From NCBI GenBank assembly GCA_027943335.1, contig BSBK01001534.1, positions 2,689,501-2,753,500 on the forward strand: 64,000 bases of DNA, written 5' to 3'. Position 1 is the first letter of the stretch. Each line of letters opens with the position of its first letter. Below are positions 52,261 through 64,000 of the stretch, in pieces. Made by a program: the position numbers and the translations under genes. The stretch comes from Chamaecyparis obtusa. Taxonomy: Eukaryota; Streptophyta; Pinopsida; Cupressales; Cupressaceae. Below the pieces are notes generated by a model. The model did not search any database. It was not told the origin of the DNA and saw nothing but the letters and a program-made list of their open reading frames with translations.

Positions 52261-53545
52261 AAATGAATGTGTGGTTGTGGCATAAGAGACCATGTCATGT
52301 GAATTTTGATAACATTGTTAAGACTAGTAAGAAGAGAAGAGCTAGAGGTTTACCGAGTCTAACTAAACCTGACCAAGTTATGTGCAATCAAAGTCAAAAA
52401 GGAAAAATGACTAAATCTAGTTTTAAAAGCAAAGACTATTCTTCTAAAGACGTTTTGGAGTTGGTACATACCGACTTATGTGGTCCTATGAGAACTTGGG
52501 GTTATTATGGTGAAAAATATTTTATTTTATTTGTTGATGACTACTCTAGGATGATGACAGTTATGTTTATGAAAGAGAAATCTGAAGCTTTCAAATTGTT
52601 TAAGTGGTATAAGGCTAAACTTGAAAAGGAAAGAGGGAAAGAGTTAAAATTCTTAAGTTTTGATAGAGGAGGTGAGTTTATTTATGATGAATTCACTAAC
52701 TTCTGTAATGAGCATGGAATCAAAAGATAGATTTTTGCACCAAGGACACCACAATAGAATGGTATTGTAGAAAGAAGGAAACAATCTATAGTTGACTATG
52801 CCAAAATATTGATGATTGAGAAAGATGTTTCATAAATGTACTGGAGAGAAGCTGTTAGCATTGTTCTATAAACCTTGAACCAAGTTCAATTGAAGAAACA
52901 CACAAATAAGACACCTTATGAGCTATGGTTTGGGTACATGCCGAATCTAAGTTATTTCAAAAATTTTGGAAGTAGATGTTACATTCTAAAATATTATACA
53001 AATGGTAAATTTGACTCTAAAGGAGATGAAGGAATATTTCTAAGATATTATACTAAGAGAAAAGCATAGAAATGTTTGAAGAAGGCTACTAACAAAATGG
53101 TTGAAAGTGCTAATGTGAAAGTTGATTAGTTTTCTGAAAAAGAATGATGAAGAAAGCATGAAGGAACCAAAAGACTGTGGTAGGTTTACATATATTGAGA
53201 ATCCAGACTATCTACCTAAGTCATAGGCTGAGTCTACCGAGTGATAGGAAAATGCTACCGAGAATCAGCAAATGCAAACTGAGAACTAGGAAGAAGCTAC
53301 CAAGGAAGAAAATGAATCTGAACCGAATGATGAGAAAAGAAGAGAACAAGTGTTGGAAATATTTGTTATAAGACACCATCCACATAACCAAATAATTGGA
53401 AATAAGCAAGTTGGCATGATGACATGAAGTAATTTAAGACAGAACACATGCTTAGTTTGTGAATTTGAGCCTAAGAATGTTAGAGATGCACTTGAAAATA
53501 AGGAATGGATTAAGGCCATGAATGAAAGGATTGAATAGATAGAGA
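52261..53545 (+). pseudogene. Copia integrase
   Basis: This covers the integrase core. LVHTDLCGPM (first Asp) and FVDDYSRMMTVMFMKEK come first, then LSFDRGGEF (second Asp) and NGIVERRKQS (catalytic Glu), followed by TPYELWFGYMPNLSYF and FDSKGDEGIFL. Stops interrupt it after GIKR, TPQ, VS and RKA. It is the same family as the fragment at 3504-4390. The stretch 53100-53540 is the degraded linker to RT with a further frame change. Confidence 0.85.
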
Positions 53546-53555
53546 TAAATAAAAG

Positions 53556-54173
53556 ATGGTCATTGGTATATCAAGACCGAGTGATAAAAATGTAATTGGT
53601 AATAAGTGGATTTTCAAAAACAAGTTGAATGATAATGGTGAAGTTACTAGAAACAAAGCAAGACTTGTATGCAAGGGATATGCACAAGAAGAAGGAATTG
53701 ACTATGGTGAAACTTTTGCAACAGTAGAAAGACTTGAAGGAGTCTGAATATTACTTGCATATGTTTCACATAAGAGATTCAAAGTATATAAAATGAATGT
53801 GAAATTAGCATTTCTGAATGGAATTCTTGAAGTGAGGGTCTACATAGAACAACCTAAAGGTTTTGTTGATCCAAATCATAAGAACATGGTATGTAGACTG
53901 CACAAAGCACTGTATGGACTGAAGCAAGCACCGAGAGCATGGTATAAAAGATTACATGCTTATCTTATTAATATTAGCTTTGTAAGGACAAGTGACAATA
54001 GTAATTTGTACATGAAAGAAGAATTTGATGGCAATATTTTAATTGCTGAATTTTTTGTTGATGATATAATATTTGGAGGACATGATATGATTTGCAAATC
54101 TTTTACTGGTGAAATGAGAAAAGAGTTTGAAATGTCAATGTTTGGAGAGATTAAATTCTCTCTAGGTTTTTAG
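53556..54173 (+). pseudogene. Copia reverse transcriptase, C-terminally deleted
   Basis: The open parts are 53556-53747 and 53793-54173, in one frame separated by a TGA. Motifs are [62 protein letters not shown] and FVDDIIFGG, which is the catalytic box with both Asp present. The sequence breaks at GEIKFSLGF (54171) and resumes at RPNIAHAIGIVA, so several hundred bases between the RT thumb and RNase H are missing. Confidence 0.9.
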
Positions 54174-54179
54174 ATTATA

Positions 54180-54815
54180 CAATAGGCCTAATATAGCACA
54201 TGCAATTGGGATTGTAGCAATATTTTCTGCTAATTCTAAGGAATCACATATGGTTGTTGTTAAAAGGGTTCTAAGATATTTGAAGAAGACTGAAGATTAT
54301 GGTTTATGGTACAAAAAAGAAGGCAATTTTGAACTCTGAGTTTACACTGATGCAGATTGGGCTAGAAACATTGATGACTAGAAGAGAACAACCGATGGAG
54401 CATTCTTTTTGGGAGAAAGACTTGTAACATAGATAAGTAAGAAACAAGCATGTATTTCTCAGTTTACTACTGAAGCAGAGTATGTTGCTGCTATTGCCAA
54501 TTGTTCAAATATTTCTTAGATAAAACAAGTGTTGGAAGGAATGAATGAGGCGATCACTGATTCAATGATTATATATTGTGACAACACAAGTACTATAAAT
54601 ATTTCCAAGAATCCAGTGATGCATTAAAAAACAAAGCACATATCTATCAAGTATCAATATTTGAGGGAACAAGTAAAAGAAAAACAAGTGAAACTGGAAT
54701 TTGTCAAATCTAAAGAACAACTTGCTGATATATTTACCAAGCCCTTATCGAAAGATACTTTTGAGTACTTGAGAACTAGACTAAGGGTTTGTCCCCTATC
54801 TATTGGTCACTAAGG
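54180..54815 (+). pseudogene. Copia RNase H
   Basis: A different frame from RT. ESHMVVVKRVLRYLKKTEDY, YTDADWA (catalytic Asp), FTTEAEYVAAIANC (catalytic Glu), IIYCDNTSTINISKNP (Asp) and LADIFTKPLSKDTFEYLR, which is the usual end of Copia pol. Stops include TAG at the positions after IDD, VT and IS. The frame difference from RT fits the deletion at about 54172. Confidence 0.85.
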
Positions 54816-55287
54816 TGATCAGGAGGCTGCATCAACCTATATTTTATCATAAAATTATTCATGTTGATGCATGTAGCTCACACTTTAGGATTCTTAAGGT
54901 TGTGAAAGATTGTAGAAGTTGGAACAGAGAATTGTATATCAGTATATGAAGATACTTGATCTGGACCGAACAACAGAGAACAACTTGGCTGTTGCAGAGC
55001 TGTTTATTTTTATTTTGGAATTATTATCAAAGGGAGAGAGATTTATATGAAATATCCATTGATGAGAACATGAAAAGAGTGAGAAAGAATCAGAGAACTG
55101 TACAAGATCAAATCCACAGGGAGAGTCTTCATGGAATGTTGTTTGTGGTGATTAAACATATTAAATATCAAGCTAGGGACAGATTACCAAGCTACAACAT
55201 TTCTTTGTATAGTTGTAGAACTAATGTTTGGTATGGTATGGAATATATCATATTGTTTGTGTTGCCATCAATACCAAAGGGAGAGAT
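54816..55287 (+). other. Copia 3' untranslated region and polypurine tract
   Basis: A 126-codon open stretch at 54956-55336 runs into the LTR and has no recognisable domain, so I treat it as chance. The purine tract aaagggagaga lies at 55276-55286, directly before the LTR. Confidence 0.55.
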
Positions 55288-56774
55288 TGATGACCTACAA
55301 CTGATTCAGTATCATGATGAATTGGAGAAACAATGATTAGAGATCACCGAGCTATCAAAGTGATACATGTAAGATGATTAAATCAGTCAATATGTTGCCA
55401 TTGATGTCAACTAGTTTTGACTATACTTATCATGATAGTTACAAATATCTGAACATCTGTAGAAGGTAGAAATAGTGAAGAAATGAAACATCTACATAAG
55501 GAAAAGATGGATATGATAGATAAGGATAAGATATACATTGGGTAACTTATTGATGAGTCTATGGCATTATATTATTGACTTGAGCATGTTATATTATTCT
55601 ATTATGAAGAAGAGATCAGAATTGAACAAGTTAATGTGGTTGGTACGTAATTGAAGATTTATGTATACACCAAGTCAGTCTTGTGTATGATGAGTGACAA
55701 TAATAACTGAGTTAGTTATCACTGATGCATTTAGTATTAACTGAGTATGGATGAAAATATTAAATGTTATAACAGCCAACTAAAATTGATGAGCTAGAAA
55801 TTGCTTATGATTTCAAGGTAACAGATGAAGTTTGTTATAAGATCCAAAGCTAACAAAATTCAGAGATGATCTAAGGGAAGAGATTGAAATGTGATATTGA
55901 TACATCTATCGAGGAAGTTTGAAGTGGAAAAATGGATGAAGAAGATTAAGAGGCAAAATATAATGGCTGATATGAAAATAGTTTACATGTCTATTTAAGA
56001 GACATGAGATTCATTGTTGGACTATGCTAGATGAATAGAGACTGCAGAAGATTTTGCCTGAAGATATTTTTAATGCATTCATGATCAAATTGGTTATAGA
56101 CAGAACCAAGATAAACTACAAGCATAACCGAGTGTCAGAGATATATATACAAAGAGTGAAGTAAGTTGAAGGATATGATGAAGTGAATTGATTATTGATC
56201 AAGTGAGTTTTTATGAGCTTAGCATAGATCTGAATACTTGCAAATTAAGTTGTATTTCAATTAGATCACTACTGTATCAGTTTAACCATTGTTACAACAA
56301 AATCTTTTAATCGAGTGGACTTAATAGTCTTTTGTATTTCCATATGACATTCAAGGAATGTTAATTGTTATCTTGTTGACCTAATAGTGAATGTTGGTGA
56401 AAATTTAACTGTTAGTGATAAATTCTTTAACCAGGTCACACCTGACAGTGTGCATTGTAACCTTTAACAGGGTTGGATCCTAATCGAGATCACTTTAGAA
56501 GAGTGAAATATTTTGGGTTACCGGTCCCAAGTGGTTTTTCCCTTAGCAGGGTATCCACATTAAATCATTGTGCTATGTGTTATTTGTTATGATTTTTTTT
56601 TCTATCATAATTTACATGTTACATATTTGATCAATCGATAAAGATGGTTTGGATAATTACTGGTATTCAGTCAATGAGCAGAATGACAGTTATTTTATCT
56701 TGCTGAGCTATTTGATTTGTTGAATAATTTTCAAAAAGTACATTTGAGAGTTTGGGACTGTAGGATAACTAATT
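55288..56774 (+). repeat. 3' LTR of the Copia element, interrupted
   Basis: It matches the 5' LTR up to ..GGATAACTAATT, then the chromovirus LTR begins. The last roughly 45 bases of the LTR must lie beyond the window. TAATT at 56770-56774 would be the target duplication of the chromovirus insertion. Confidence 0.85.
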
Positions 56775-59638
56775 TGTGAGGTCCTACCCTGACCCATCTT
56801 AGCTCGACAGTTGTTTTGATACTTGGACTATCTAGATGATACCTTATTTTGTGATGCTAGACCTATTTTGATTATGATTTCATATTATTAGATGTTATGT
56901 GATGATTATACTTGATTATATTGATGATGATGTTAGACATACCTCTACATGCTTATGTTAGATTCATACTGATTATATGTTTTGAAAAGATGAATGAATT
57001 TTAAATTTTGCATTTTTATTGTGTTATCATAAGGAATGATAAAATATGATAGTTGTGATGTGAATACATATGTTAACGGTTCTAAAATTGACTTAGGGTT
57101 ACTTGTTTATGTGAAAATTGAATTTACATTTTGATGCTTATAAAATTAGGGCACGATGTGGATTATGTTTATCATGAAATAAAAAATGTAGTTTCTCTAT
57201 GTAATGTATTTAGATGTTATTATAGATCTTGTTTCAATTTTGATATTTTTATATATGGATCAATTTCATGAGATACTAACATCTAAATTGAGTGTGCAGG
57301 ATTATGACCATGGTTGTAAATGCTGGGAAACAAGGATGGATCTATGTGACAACAGGTTAAGGCTAAGGTCGACTCTAGGAAGAGAATGACCTCGTTGTTA
57401 CGTGATTTTAATTTCATAAACGTAATGCTTGAGTGATTGTTATTGTAAATGATAATATGTGCATAGTTTGATGTATTTATTAAATGTGAAAATGTAAATG
57501 TAAATTATCTAATAGGCATGCCATGTGTGTAATTATGTAATGTGATGTGTATTCCTTTTTGTGTGGTGTCACTTGACACTAGTGTGATGTGTTGGCATGC
57601 CTAAGTAGAAAATGGACCCTACCTCACCCTTAGGTCATCTTGTAAATCCCTAGGCATGGTTAGTGGTTTGGGATACCAAAGCAAGTGACATCACCTTCCA
57701 TTTTCGGATGTAAACTTCACTTGGGTTTTTAAAAGGTTAAATGGAGCCCTGTGGTGTAGCTAGGTTTAGTTTTAAGTACCCCAAGGCATGTACATAGGGT
57801 TGGGGGTCAAATTTTACCCTTTTCTTCACCCTAGGCTTCCAAAATGCCTCTCATAGTGAGTCATCTTTGATAATGACGAATTTGGGTATGCTTCCAAGGT
57901 TTTTCCTTTCCCCTATGTCTTGAATTACCTTCCATTCTATAATAAGGGGCAAGTGGAAAGTTAGCAAGGATTAAGAAACCTACTTTGTTTTGGGAAGAGG
58001 GTAGGAGAGAGGAATGTTTTTGGCTATTAGAAAAAAGAGACTAGGAAAGAGAGATACTTCTACACTATGCAAGTTTGGATTTGAGAGGAAGGGACTTGAG
58101 AGAATCTAGAGGTTGAGAAAGCAAGGAAAGCTAGGAAAGAAGGAATTACCTCTTCATCAAAACCTCCATTGCCATAGCTTAAGGAAAGGTAGGTGCTTCT
58201 ACCATGAAAGTGTTTACGTAAATGTATTGTGGTGTTAATTATATTGTGAGAAATTGTAATGCTTTGTTCTCATTGTGATTTGATGGATTTTACTCTTGCT
58301 TCCTCCTTGTTTATTTTTGGGTGTGCAAGAAAATTCTCATCCTTGGAAGGATTTGAGAGTGTCTTGGGGTGAAGGGAATAGTTGGGAAATTCATATGTGT
58401 AGAGCTTGGATGTATGGGCATCCTTGAGGCCTACTTGAGTATTAATTTGGGGGCCATAATGGATGTGATTGAAGCTTCATGTGATGAGCTAGTATGTTGG
58501 GAATGAGCCTTGTGGATGCATGAAAAATTTGATTGTAAACACTTATTTTTGGTTGATTATGACATCTCCATATGTGATGTTTTCACCTTCACCCATTTTT
58601 GGATCAACTATGATCCTATGTGCAATCTTGGGTTTGGGAGTAAAAATGTGATGTTATTGTTTCTTGTTATTGAATGTGAGTGTTGAATGTTTGTATCCCA
58701 TCCTTCCTTGTTTCCCCTAGCTTTGGGGAGGCCATATAATGGCCTTGGCTGGGAGGTGAGCCTCCATGGTCATAGGAGAAAATATTTTTACTTGCAGGTT
58801 GCTTAGAAGCTGAATTGATTAGTTTTCATGATGACATGTTCTTGTGGAAGCTTGAGGGCTTGAAGGAAGGAAAAAGGAATTTATATGTTGTTGATTATCT
58901 ACTTGTAAAATTCCAAGTGAATGAAATGTTTTCATTGTATTTTAGTTGTAATTGAATCTTTTGGAAAGTTTGTATATTTATAATTTATGTGGAAGAAAAG
59001 AATTAAGTTGAGGATTTAGGAAGGGGTATATACAATTCTGGTTTATTTTAAAAGTTTGAACGAATCTTAATTTTATTTATATTTACTAGCATGTAGGAAG
59101 TTAAAAGGAAATGTTGGTTATTGTGAAAATGGAAAGTGAATAATCATTTCAAAATTAATTGGAATATTTCACTTCATAGATGAGAAGATGGTACAAATAG
59201 GATTCTTACCTTATTCACTGGCATATAGATACTATAATAAAGAAAATTTAACTGTTAATTCTCTGCAATTTTTATGACTAATATGTTGGGAAATTTCTAT
59301 TAATGTTCTTCCAAAATTAAATAATTTTCCTGTGATTTCATGTATAAACTGAAACCTAATTGTCCTAGAAAATATTGTATTAGTCATGCTTGAGTTTTCT
59401 TAGTTTAAGAAATCAACTGAGTTTAAATTTATCTAGCATGCAGTGATTTAAAACTGAATTAATCTTTAGATTATACATATTAGTAGTCTGGAATAATATG
59501 TACATGTAATTGGAAAACCATTAACTTGTCCATTTAAATGTTTACATAGAGGGACTAAACACATATATCTATTCTAAATGCTTGTTTCTTTCCTGTAGAT
59601 CTTATTAAGACAATAGATTATAACTATGCTTTTCACAA

Positions 59639-59727
<89 letters not shown>

Positions 59728-61691
59728 TATAAATTATAAAATTTAATTGTGTTGTTCTTTAAAAAATAAAATTATTATTTAAAAAGAAAAATCAAAAGGG
59801 GGAGGGTCGAAAACTCTATCCCCCGTCCTTACCGCGCATGAGCCTCTTCCTCACCGTAGGCGATGGTGGTACTGCATGCTAGCACTCATAGTGGAGCTTC
59901 CAATGCAGCCTCCCACCGTGAAGGCTGTGGGGTTGTAGGCAGATTGCCTTCTTCCCTTTCTGCGTGGGTTCTCTACAGAAGGGAGGTAGTCTGCAAATAG
60001 GTTGGTTTCCCATTATTTTTTTGGGTGGCTGTTAAAATAAACCCCCCTACATGCGTAAACAAGAGAGAATGGGGGTTGGGTTGAGGACGGCTTCAGTCGT
60101 TGGTCCAAACCCATATCAGAGTTTAAAACCCTTGATTTTTCATTTTTTTAAAATTATATATAAAATTTAAAGCACATAAAATAATATAACTATATATGCT
60201 TGATTCAAATAATGGACAAAGAAGTTTTTTTAAAAAGGAGGAAAAGTAAGCAACAGACAAAAATTACAATAACTAAGAAGGAGAAAGAAGCCCATGAATA
60301 TGGACACACAAATATCCTCTTAAGAAAATAAGTGTGTATATACACATCATAGGTGTGTGTATATACATACCTGTTCTCATGTGAGAACACAAAAAAAAAC
60401 CTTCACTCCATATCATCCCCACTATCCCTGCAAGAGAAAAATGAGAGGATTAGCGTTTTCTAGAGTTTATAAAAGTGGACCCAACCCTAATTTTGGATTA
60501 GGGTTTTGGGGAGCCACATAGGTATGATTTCTTTTATTTCCTTATTATTATTTTTCACTCTTGTTACTATATGATTTTGAGGCATTCATAATTTTAAAGA
60601 TTTGAGTAATTAATTTAATAATTTTGTAATGGAGAGTTGAGATCTTCCCTGTAAATTTTTAATCAATTTTATAAGTTTGAAATTAATCTTTAGTGGGGTG
60701 AGTATTAGATAAATTAAATTTGTTAGGTTTTATTTTATTTCTTTTTTCTTTCCTTTAGAAAAATTACTAATTTATTTTCATTAAAATTCAATAATTTGTA
60801 CATCATTGGAACTTATTATCTTATAATTTGTCATTATTATTTAGTAAGATTTGGATTGTAAGAATTTAAATTAAATAGATAGGTTTATTTACCTTTTGAA
60901 ATATTACTAGATTATTTTAATTAAGTATTATTGTAATTTTCATAATTCATTTAGTAAGATTCGGAGAATAGGATATTAAGCTGCATGCTTATATTTTATG
61001 GTTTAGTGCAATAGACATTTAATTTAAAATAATTAATAGGACAATATTAAATGTAATTTATAGAGTAAATGGCGATTGAATTATTTGGACATTATCTCTT
61101 TATTAAATTGTATTCATTATAAATTAGGATTATGAATGGATACACTATAGGGTTTATTATTATTTTTATTAATGACCGTTTCATCCTTTTTAATAATGTT
61201 TAGACTAAGTCATTATTTGAATTTAATTATTTAAATGATAAGTAAATATAATTTTGAAAGGAAACATAGTATTAAATATTTTAATAAAATAGAGTGGTCT
61301 TATAAATTAATTTGACAAGTGGACTATTTAGTTATGCACTAATTTAATTAATGTCCTTTACCTTTCCCTTATACCAAATGGGTTTTAGGACATAACTTGT
61401 TTAAGGGAAATATTATTATCTTGATGGATAAATGAACTGATCTAAAACCCATTCCCCTTACACGCCATTCCTAGTTAGGGATTTTTTGTCGCCTAATGTC
61501 ATCAGTTGATTTAGGGTTGTTGGCACGCCAACACATGCCATAACTTTCCCTATGTGACATTGTGTGACTAGCCTTTATGTTTTCAAAGCTTCGCATTAAG
61601 CAAGCTTTGTGAGTAACCTAAGATGTCATCTTGTGTATTTTAAAAAAAGAAACTTGTTGTTGTATTTTGTCCGAGATTTTTGGGCATTACA
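56775..61691 (+). repeat. 5' LTR (4.9 kb) of a chromovirus-like gypsy element
   Basis: It starts TGTGAGGTCCTACCC inside the Copia LTR and ends ..TTTTTGGGCATTACA, followed by a primer-type site ctggtatcaaagc at about 61694. No ORF of note. It contains an (AT)n run (59642-59722), then a GC-rich island (59800-60120), then AT-rich sequence, the same order as in the TGTAGTACCCC-family LTRs. Length is unusually large for an LTR. Confidence 0.8.
59642..59722. repeat. (AT)n microsatellite
   Basis: An uninterrupted AT dinucleotide run of about 80 bases inside the 4.9-kb LTR. Similar runs occur at 19009-19090 and 27196-27274. Confidence 0.9.
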
Positions 61692-61693
61692 TT

Positions 61694-61706
61694 CTGGTAT
61701 CAAAGC
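61694..61706 (+). other. Primer-binding site of the chromovirus-like element
   Basis: ctggtatcaaagc follows the LTR end by two bases and differs by one or two bases from the initiator-Met type site at 50722 and 24730. Confidence 0.65.
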
Positions 61707-61779
61707 CTAGTTTCTACTCTAGGAACCTTAAAACCCATTACGTTTGCCAACTCACTGTTTGTTTTGTCCTTAGTGTAGG

Positions 61780-63060
61780 ATGCCTCTAGTCATGTGTAGC
61801 ACTCGACGACGTGGGCAGAGACCTAGAAGTGGTCATGTGGTAGTAGAGGGAGCTCAGTGGGCAGCCAAGGGAGTAGGTGATGAACAGGGGCCCCCTCCTA
61901 CGCTGCCACCTAATCCAAACTAGGATATCCTTAATGCATTACAGAATCTAGCTGGCTTTATTATGGATAGATTGCCTCTAGGAGGTCAGTAGGCCAAGGC
62001 CCAGGAGTGGAGTAGGAGTTCCCCTCCTAAACGGGTAGAGGAGTAGGCAGATCATGAGGGCGAGTTAGTCCACATGTTAGAGCTGCCACCAGTGGTAGTG
62101 CCGAGAGTGCCCCGTGATATAGGGGACCTAATCAAAGACCTCATTAGACTACAACCACCACCTTTTTAAGGATCCATGGGTGGGATAGAGGCTGAGGCTT
62201 GGCTTTTGAGCCTCGAGCATTGCTTTAAGTTGCATCCTTACAAGAGCAACCTTAATGCATGATTTGGAGTTCACATGCTGAGAGGGACTGCCTCTACTTG
62301 GTGGAGGTAGGAGGAGGTTAAGAGCCATCTTGCCTTAGATACCCTCACATGGGAGACCTTCTTGGAGAGATTCTAAGCTTGATATATGTCAGATCATTTC
62401 AGATAGCATTGCATTGATGAGTTTCATGACTTGAAGCAGAGAGGACTATCAGTAGCATAGTATGAGAGTAGGTTTCTTGAGCTCATTCCTTATGTGGATT
62501 ACATGAAGGATGAGAAACTCTAGGTCAACCACTTTATCAAGGTATTGAATTATGATATAGCAGACAGAGTATGGATGGTACCTTCAGGAGATTTAAGGGA
62601 TACCATTGAGAGGGCCATGATCACTGAGGAGATCCATAATAGGTCTCACAACACTCGGGACCAGTCACAAAACAAAAATTCCGAACCTCAGTCTTCTGGT
62701 TTCCAAAAATCTCACTAGAAGGGAAATCAGAAGAACTCATCAGGATCTTTGAGGGCACATCAACAACAACAAAAGTAGCATGAGCAGTCTCAGCAGAGCC
62801 AGAGACAAAAATCTTCTCTGGGATAGCAAGGCTCTAAGCCCAAGAAGTGGCATTCACTGGGATCTCGATGAGATCAGAGGGCTCAATCTTAGACCCCCAA
62901 AGGTGGATACAATGGATCTAGTATGACAGGAGGACAACAGTAGTCCAGGCCTTAGGGGATTCAGCTATAGGCTAGATATCTCTGCTACACATGTGGTGCT
63001 ATGGGACATATTTCTAGGGACTATCCTATAGGTCATCCAGTCAGTAGTCAGAGGGTGGTA
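61780..63060 (+). pseudogene. Chromovirus-like gag
   Basis: From the ATG at 61780 one frame continues through gag without frameshift but with many stops. An Arg-rich N-terminus comes first. The retrotransposon gag capsid block follows (EAEAWLLSLEHCFKLHPY, MLRGTASTWW, TWETFLERF, EFHDLKQRGLSVA; 62190-62460), then a Gln/Ser-rich linker. The zinc knuckle at 62983-63024 (CYTCGAMGHISRDY) has its last Cys replaced by Tyr. Of the stops, most are TAG at positions where the family usually has Gln. The capsid would package element RNA. As it stands it cannot be translated. Confidence 0.85.
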
Positions 63061-63640
63061 GCTTTTGAGCCTACTATAGGAGACATGGGAAGAGCACATA
63101 GAGTATTTGTGGTGTTTGATAACCACCAGGCTGAGCACCAGGCCATAGTTTTTGAGGCTGCAGGCACAATTGGAGGTAGTAGCATTTCTATCCTTTTTGA
63201 TTCATGAGCTACTGACTCTTTTATTTCACCTTTTATAATGGAGCAATGCGGGCTAGTGGTAGCTACATAGGATGTTAGTTGGGAGGTTGAGTTAGCCTCA
63301 GGTGCTAGGGTGTCCGTTAGTTCCACGGTGAGAGGATGGCAATTGCAGATTAGGGACTTTACCACCTTAGTTGATCTTCATGTCACACCACTTAGATCCT
63401 ATGATGTCTTTCTTGGCATGGATTGGCTCTATTCTCATAGATCCAAGATGGATTGTAGACAGAAGACAGTAGAGTGTTTAGACAATGATGGATTGACCTC
63501 AGTTGTTATAGGAGTTCAGAGACCTATATCCCTTTGTATGATTTATGCTATGTAGCTTAAGCAGTGCATATGAAAGGGATGTCAATTATTTTCTATCACT
63601 ATCAATAACAGAGAGGAGGAGGTCGAGAAGGAGACTTCTC
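63061..63640 (+). pseudogene. Chromovirus-like aspartic protease
   Basis: Same frame as gag. ISILFDS*ATDSFISPF (63181-63230) is the active-site block. The Gly codon of the Asp-Ser-Gly triad has become TGA at 63205-63207, which both ends the frame and destroys the site. VELASGARVSVS, LHVTPLRSYDVFLGMDWL and HRSKMDCRQKTV follow, as in Ty3/gypsy protease C-termini. A TAG at 63553 and TGA at 63571 precede RT. Confidence 0.85.
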
Positions 63641-64000
63641 TTGATGACCACTCTATCTTAAAGGAGTTTGCAGATGTATTCATGTCACAGTTACCTAGTA
63701 TGCCACCACCTAGAGCAGTGGATTTTCATATAGATCTTGTGCTAGGAGAAGAGCCCGTTTCTAGAGCACCCTATAGGATGACTACCCAGGAGCTCAGTGA
63801 GCTCAAGATTCAGTTAGAGGAGCTCTTGGAGAAAGGGCACATTTTTCCTAGCGTATCTCCATGGGGTGCACTCATCATCTTCCTTAAGGAGAAGGATAGA
63901 TCTCTTAGGTTGTGCATGGATTACCGATAGCTGAATAAGGTGACCATCAAGAATCAGTATTTTCTTCCTAGGATTGATGACTTGTTTGATCATCTTGTTC
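63641..64000 (+). pseudogene. Chromovirus-like reverse transcriptase, N-terminal part (window end)
   Basis: Same frame. FADVFMSQLPSMPPPRAVDF, VLGEEPVSRAPYRM, ELKIQLEELLEKGHIFPSVS, LRLCMDYR*LNKVTIKNQYF and PRIDDLFDHL are the first RT blocks of chromovirus-type gypsy elements. One TAG at 63928 sits where the family has Gln. The catalytic box lies beyond the window. Confidence 0.9.

Noticed and set aside
54956..55336. 126-residue plus-strand ORF at the end of the Copia element, considered as an accessory gene.
   Set aside because: It crosses the polypurine tract into the 3' LTR, has no recognisable domain, and its LTR part is ordinary LTR sequence.
60205..60390. Possible small membrane peptide on the minus strand at 60205-60390.
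   Set aside because: It lies inside the 4.9-kb LTR in A/T-rich sequence with tandem tatac words; a Phe/Tyr-rich ORF is expected by composition.

Overview
This window looks like gene-poor nuclear DNA from a seed plant with a large, repeat-swollen genome. A conifer is my best guess: it is AT-rich, the LTR retrotransposons are old and deeply nested, and there is a Penelope-like tail of the kind reported from conifers. I see no intact host gene, no tRNA or rRNA gene and no CRISPR array. Almost everything that can be assigned is retrotransposon, and every coding region is broken.

Layout. Positions 1-4482 hold an unassigned flank, a repeat-bearing ORF ending on a polypurine tract (549-1016), a possible minus-strand LTR end near 2503, and a Copia integrase fragment (3504-4390). 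A Tat-like Ty3/gypsy element (T-A) begins at 4483: LTR 4483-5710, primer site 5716, long leader, gag start at 8868. It is cut at 8970 by a second Tat-like element (T-B, from 8971), whose 5' LTR is split. Into that LTR went a 5'-truncated LINE-like element (9227-42263). Into the LINE went a full-length minus-strand Tat element (T-C, 9874-42139, 5-bp duplication GAAGC) with gag, protease, RT, two RNase H domains and integrase. T-C itself carries a short palindromic insertion in its 3' LTR, a 4.2-kb solo LTR (11930-16166, duplication TAATT), a non-autonomous element with 3-kb LTRs (19773-28913, duplication AGCAT) that in turn holds a solo LTR (23172-24432), and a Copia-type solo LTR (about 31026-32120).

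Right of 43101, the T-B interior contains a 4-kb non-autonomous Tat-like element (T-D, 43469-47490, duplication AGTAT), a minus-strand fragment of the 3-4 kb LTR family (from 47711), and a Copia element (LTRs 49222-50720 and 55288-56774). The Copia 3' LTR is interrupted at 56775 by a chromovirus-like gypsy element with a 4.9-kb LTR (56775-61691). Its gag-protease-RT reading frame (61780 to the window end) has 24 in-frame stops and no frameshift.

The most interesting biology is the plant mobile domain (PMD) reading frame found antisense in two different Tat-like elements (T-C, 17200-18921 plus strand; T-D, about 44500-45330 minus strand). In T-D it is the only recognisable coding sequence left. 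Other notable signals are a hammerhead-ribozyme-like core (6814-6876), a perfect 39-bp palindrome inside a target-site duplication, tandem hairpins in GC-rich islands inside the long LTRs, element-specific short-word repeats in Tat leaders, and decay of coding frames mainly through TAG stops.
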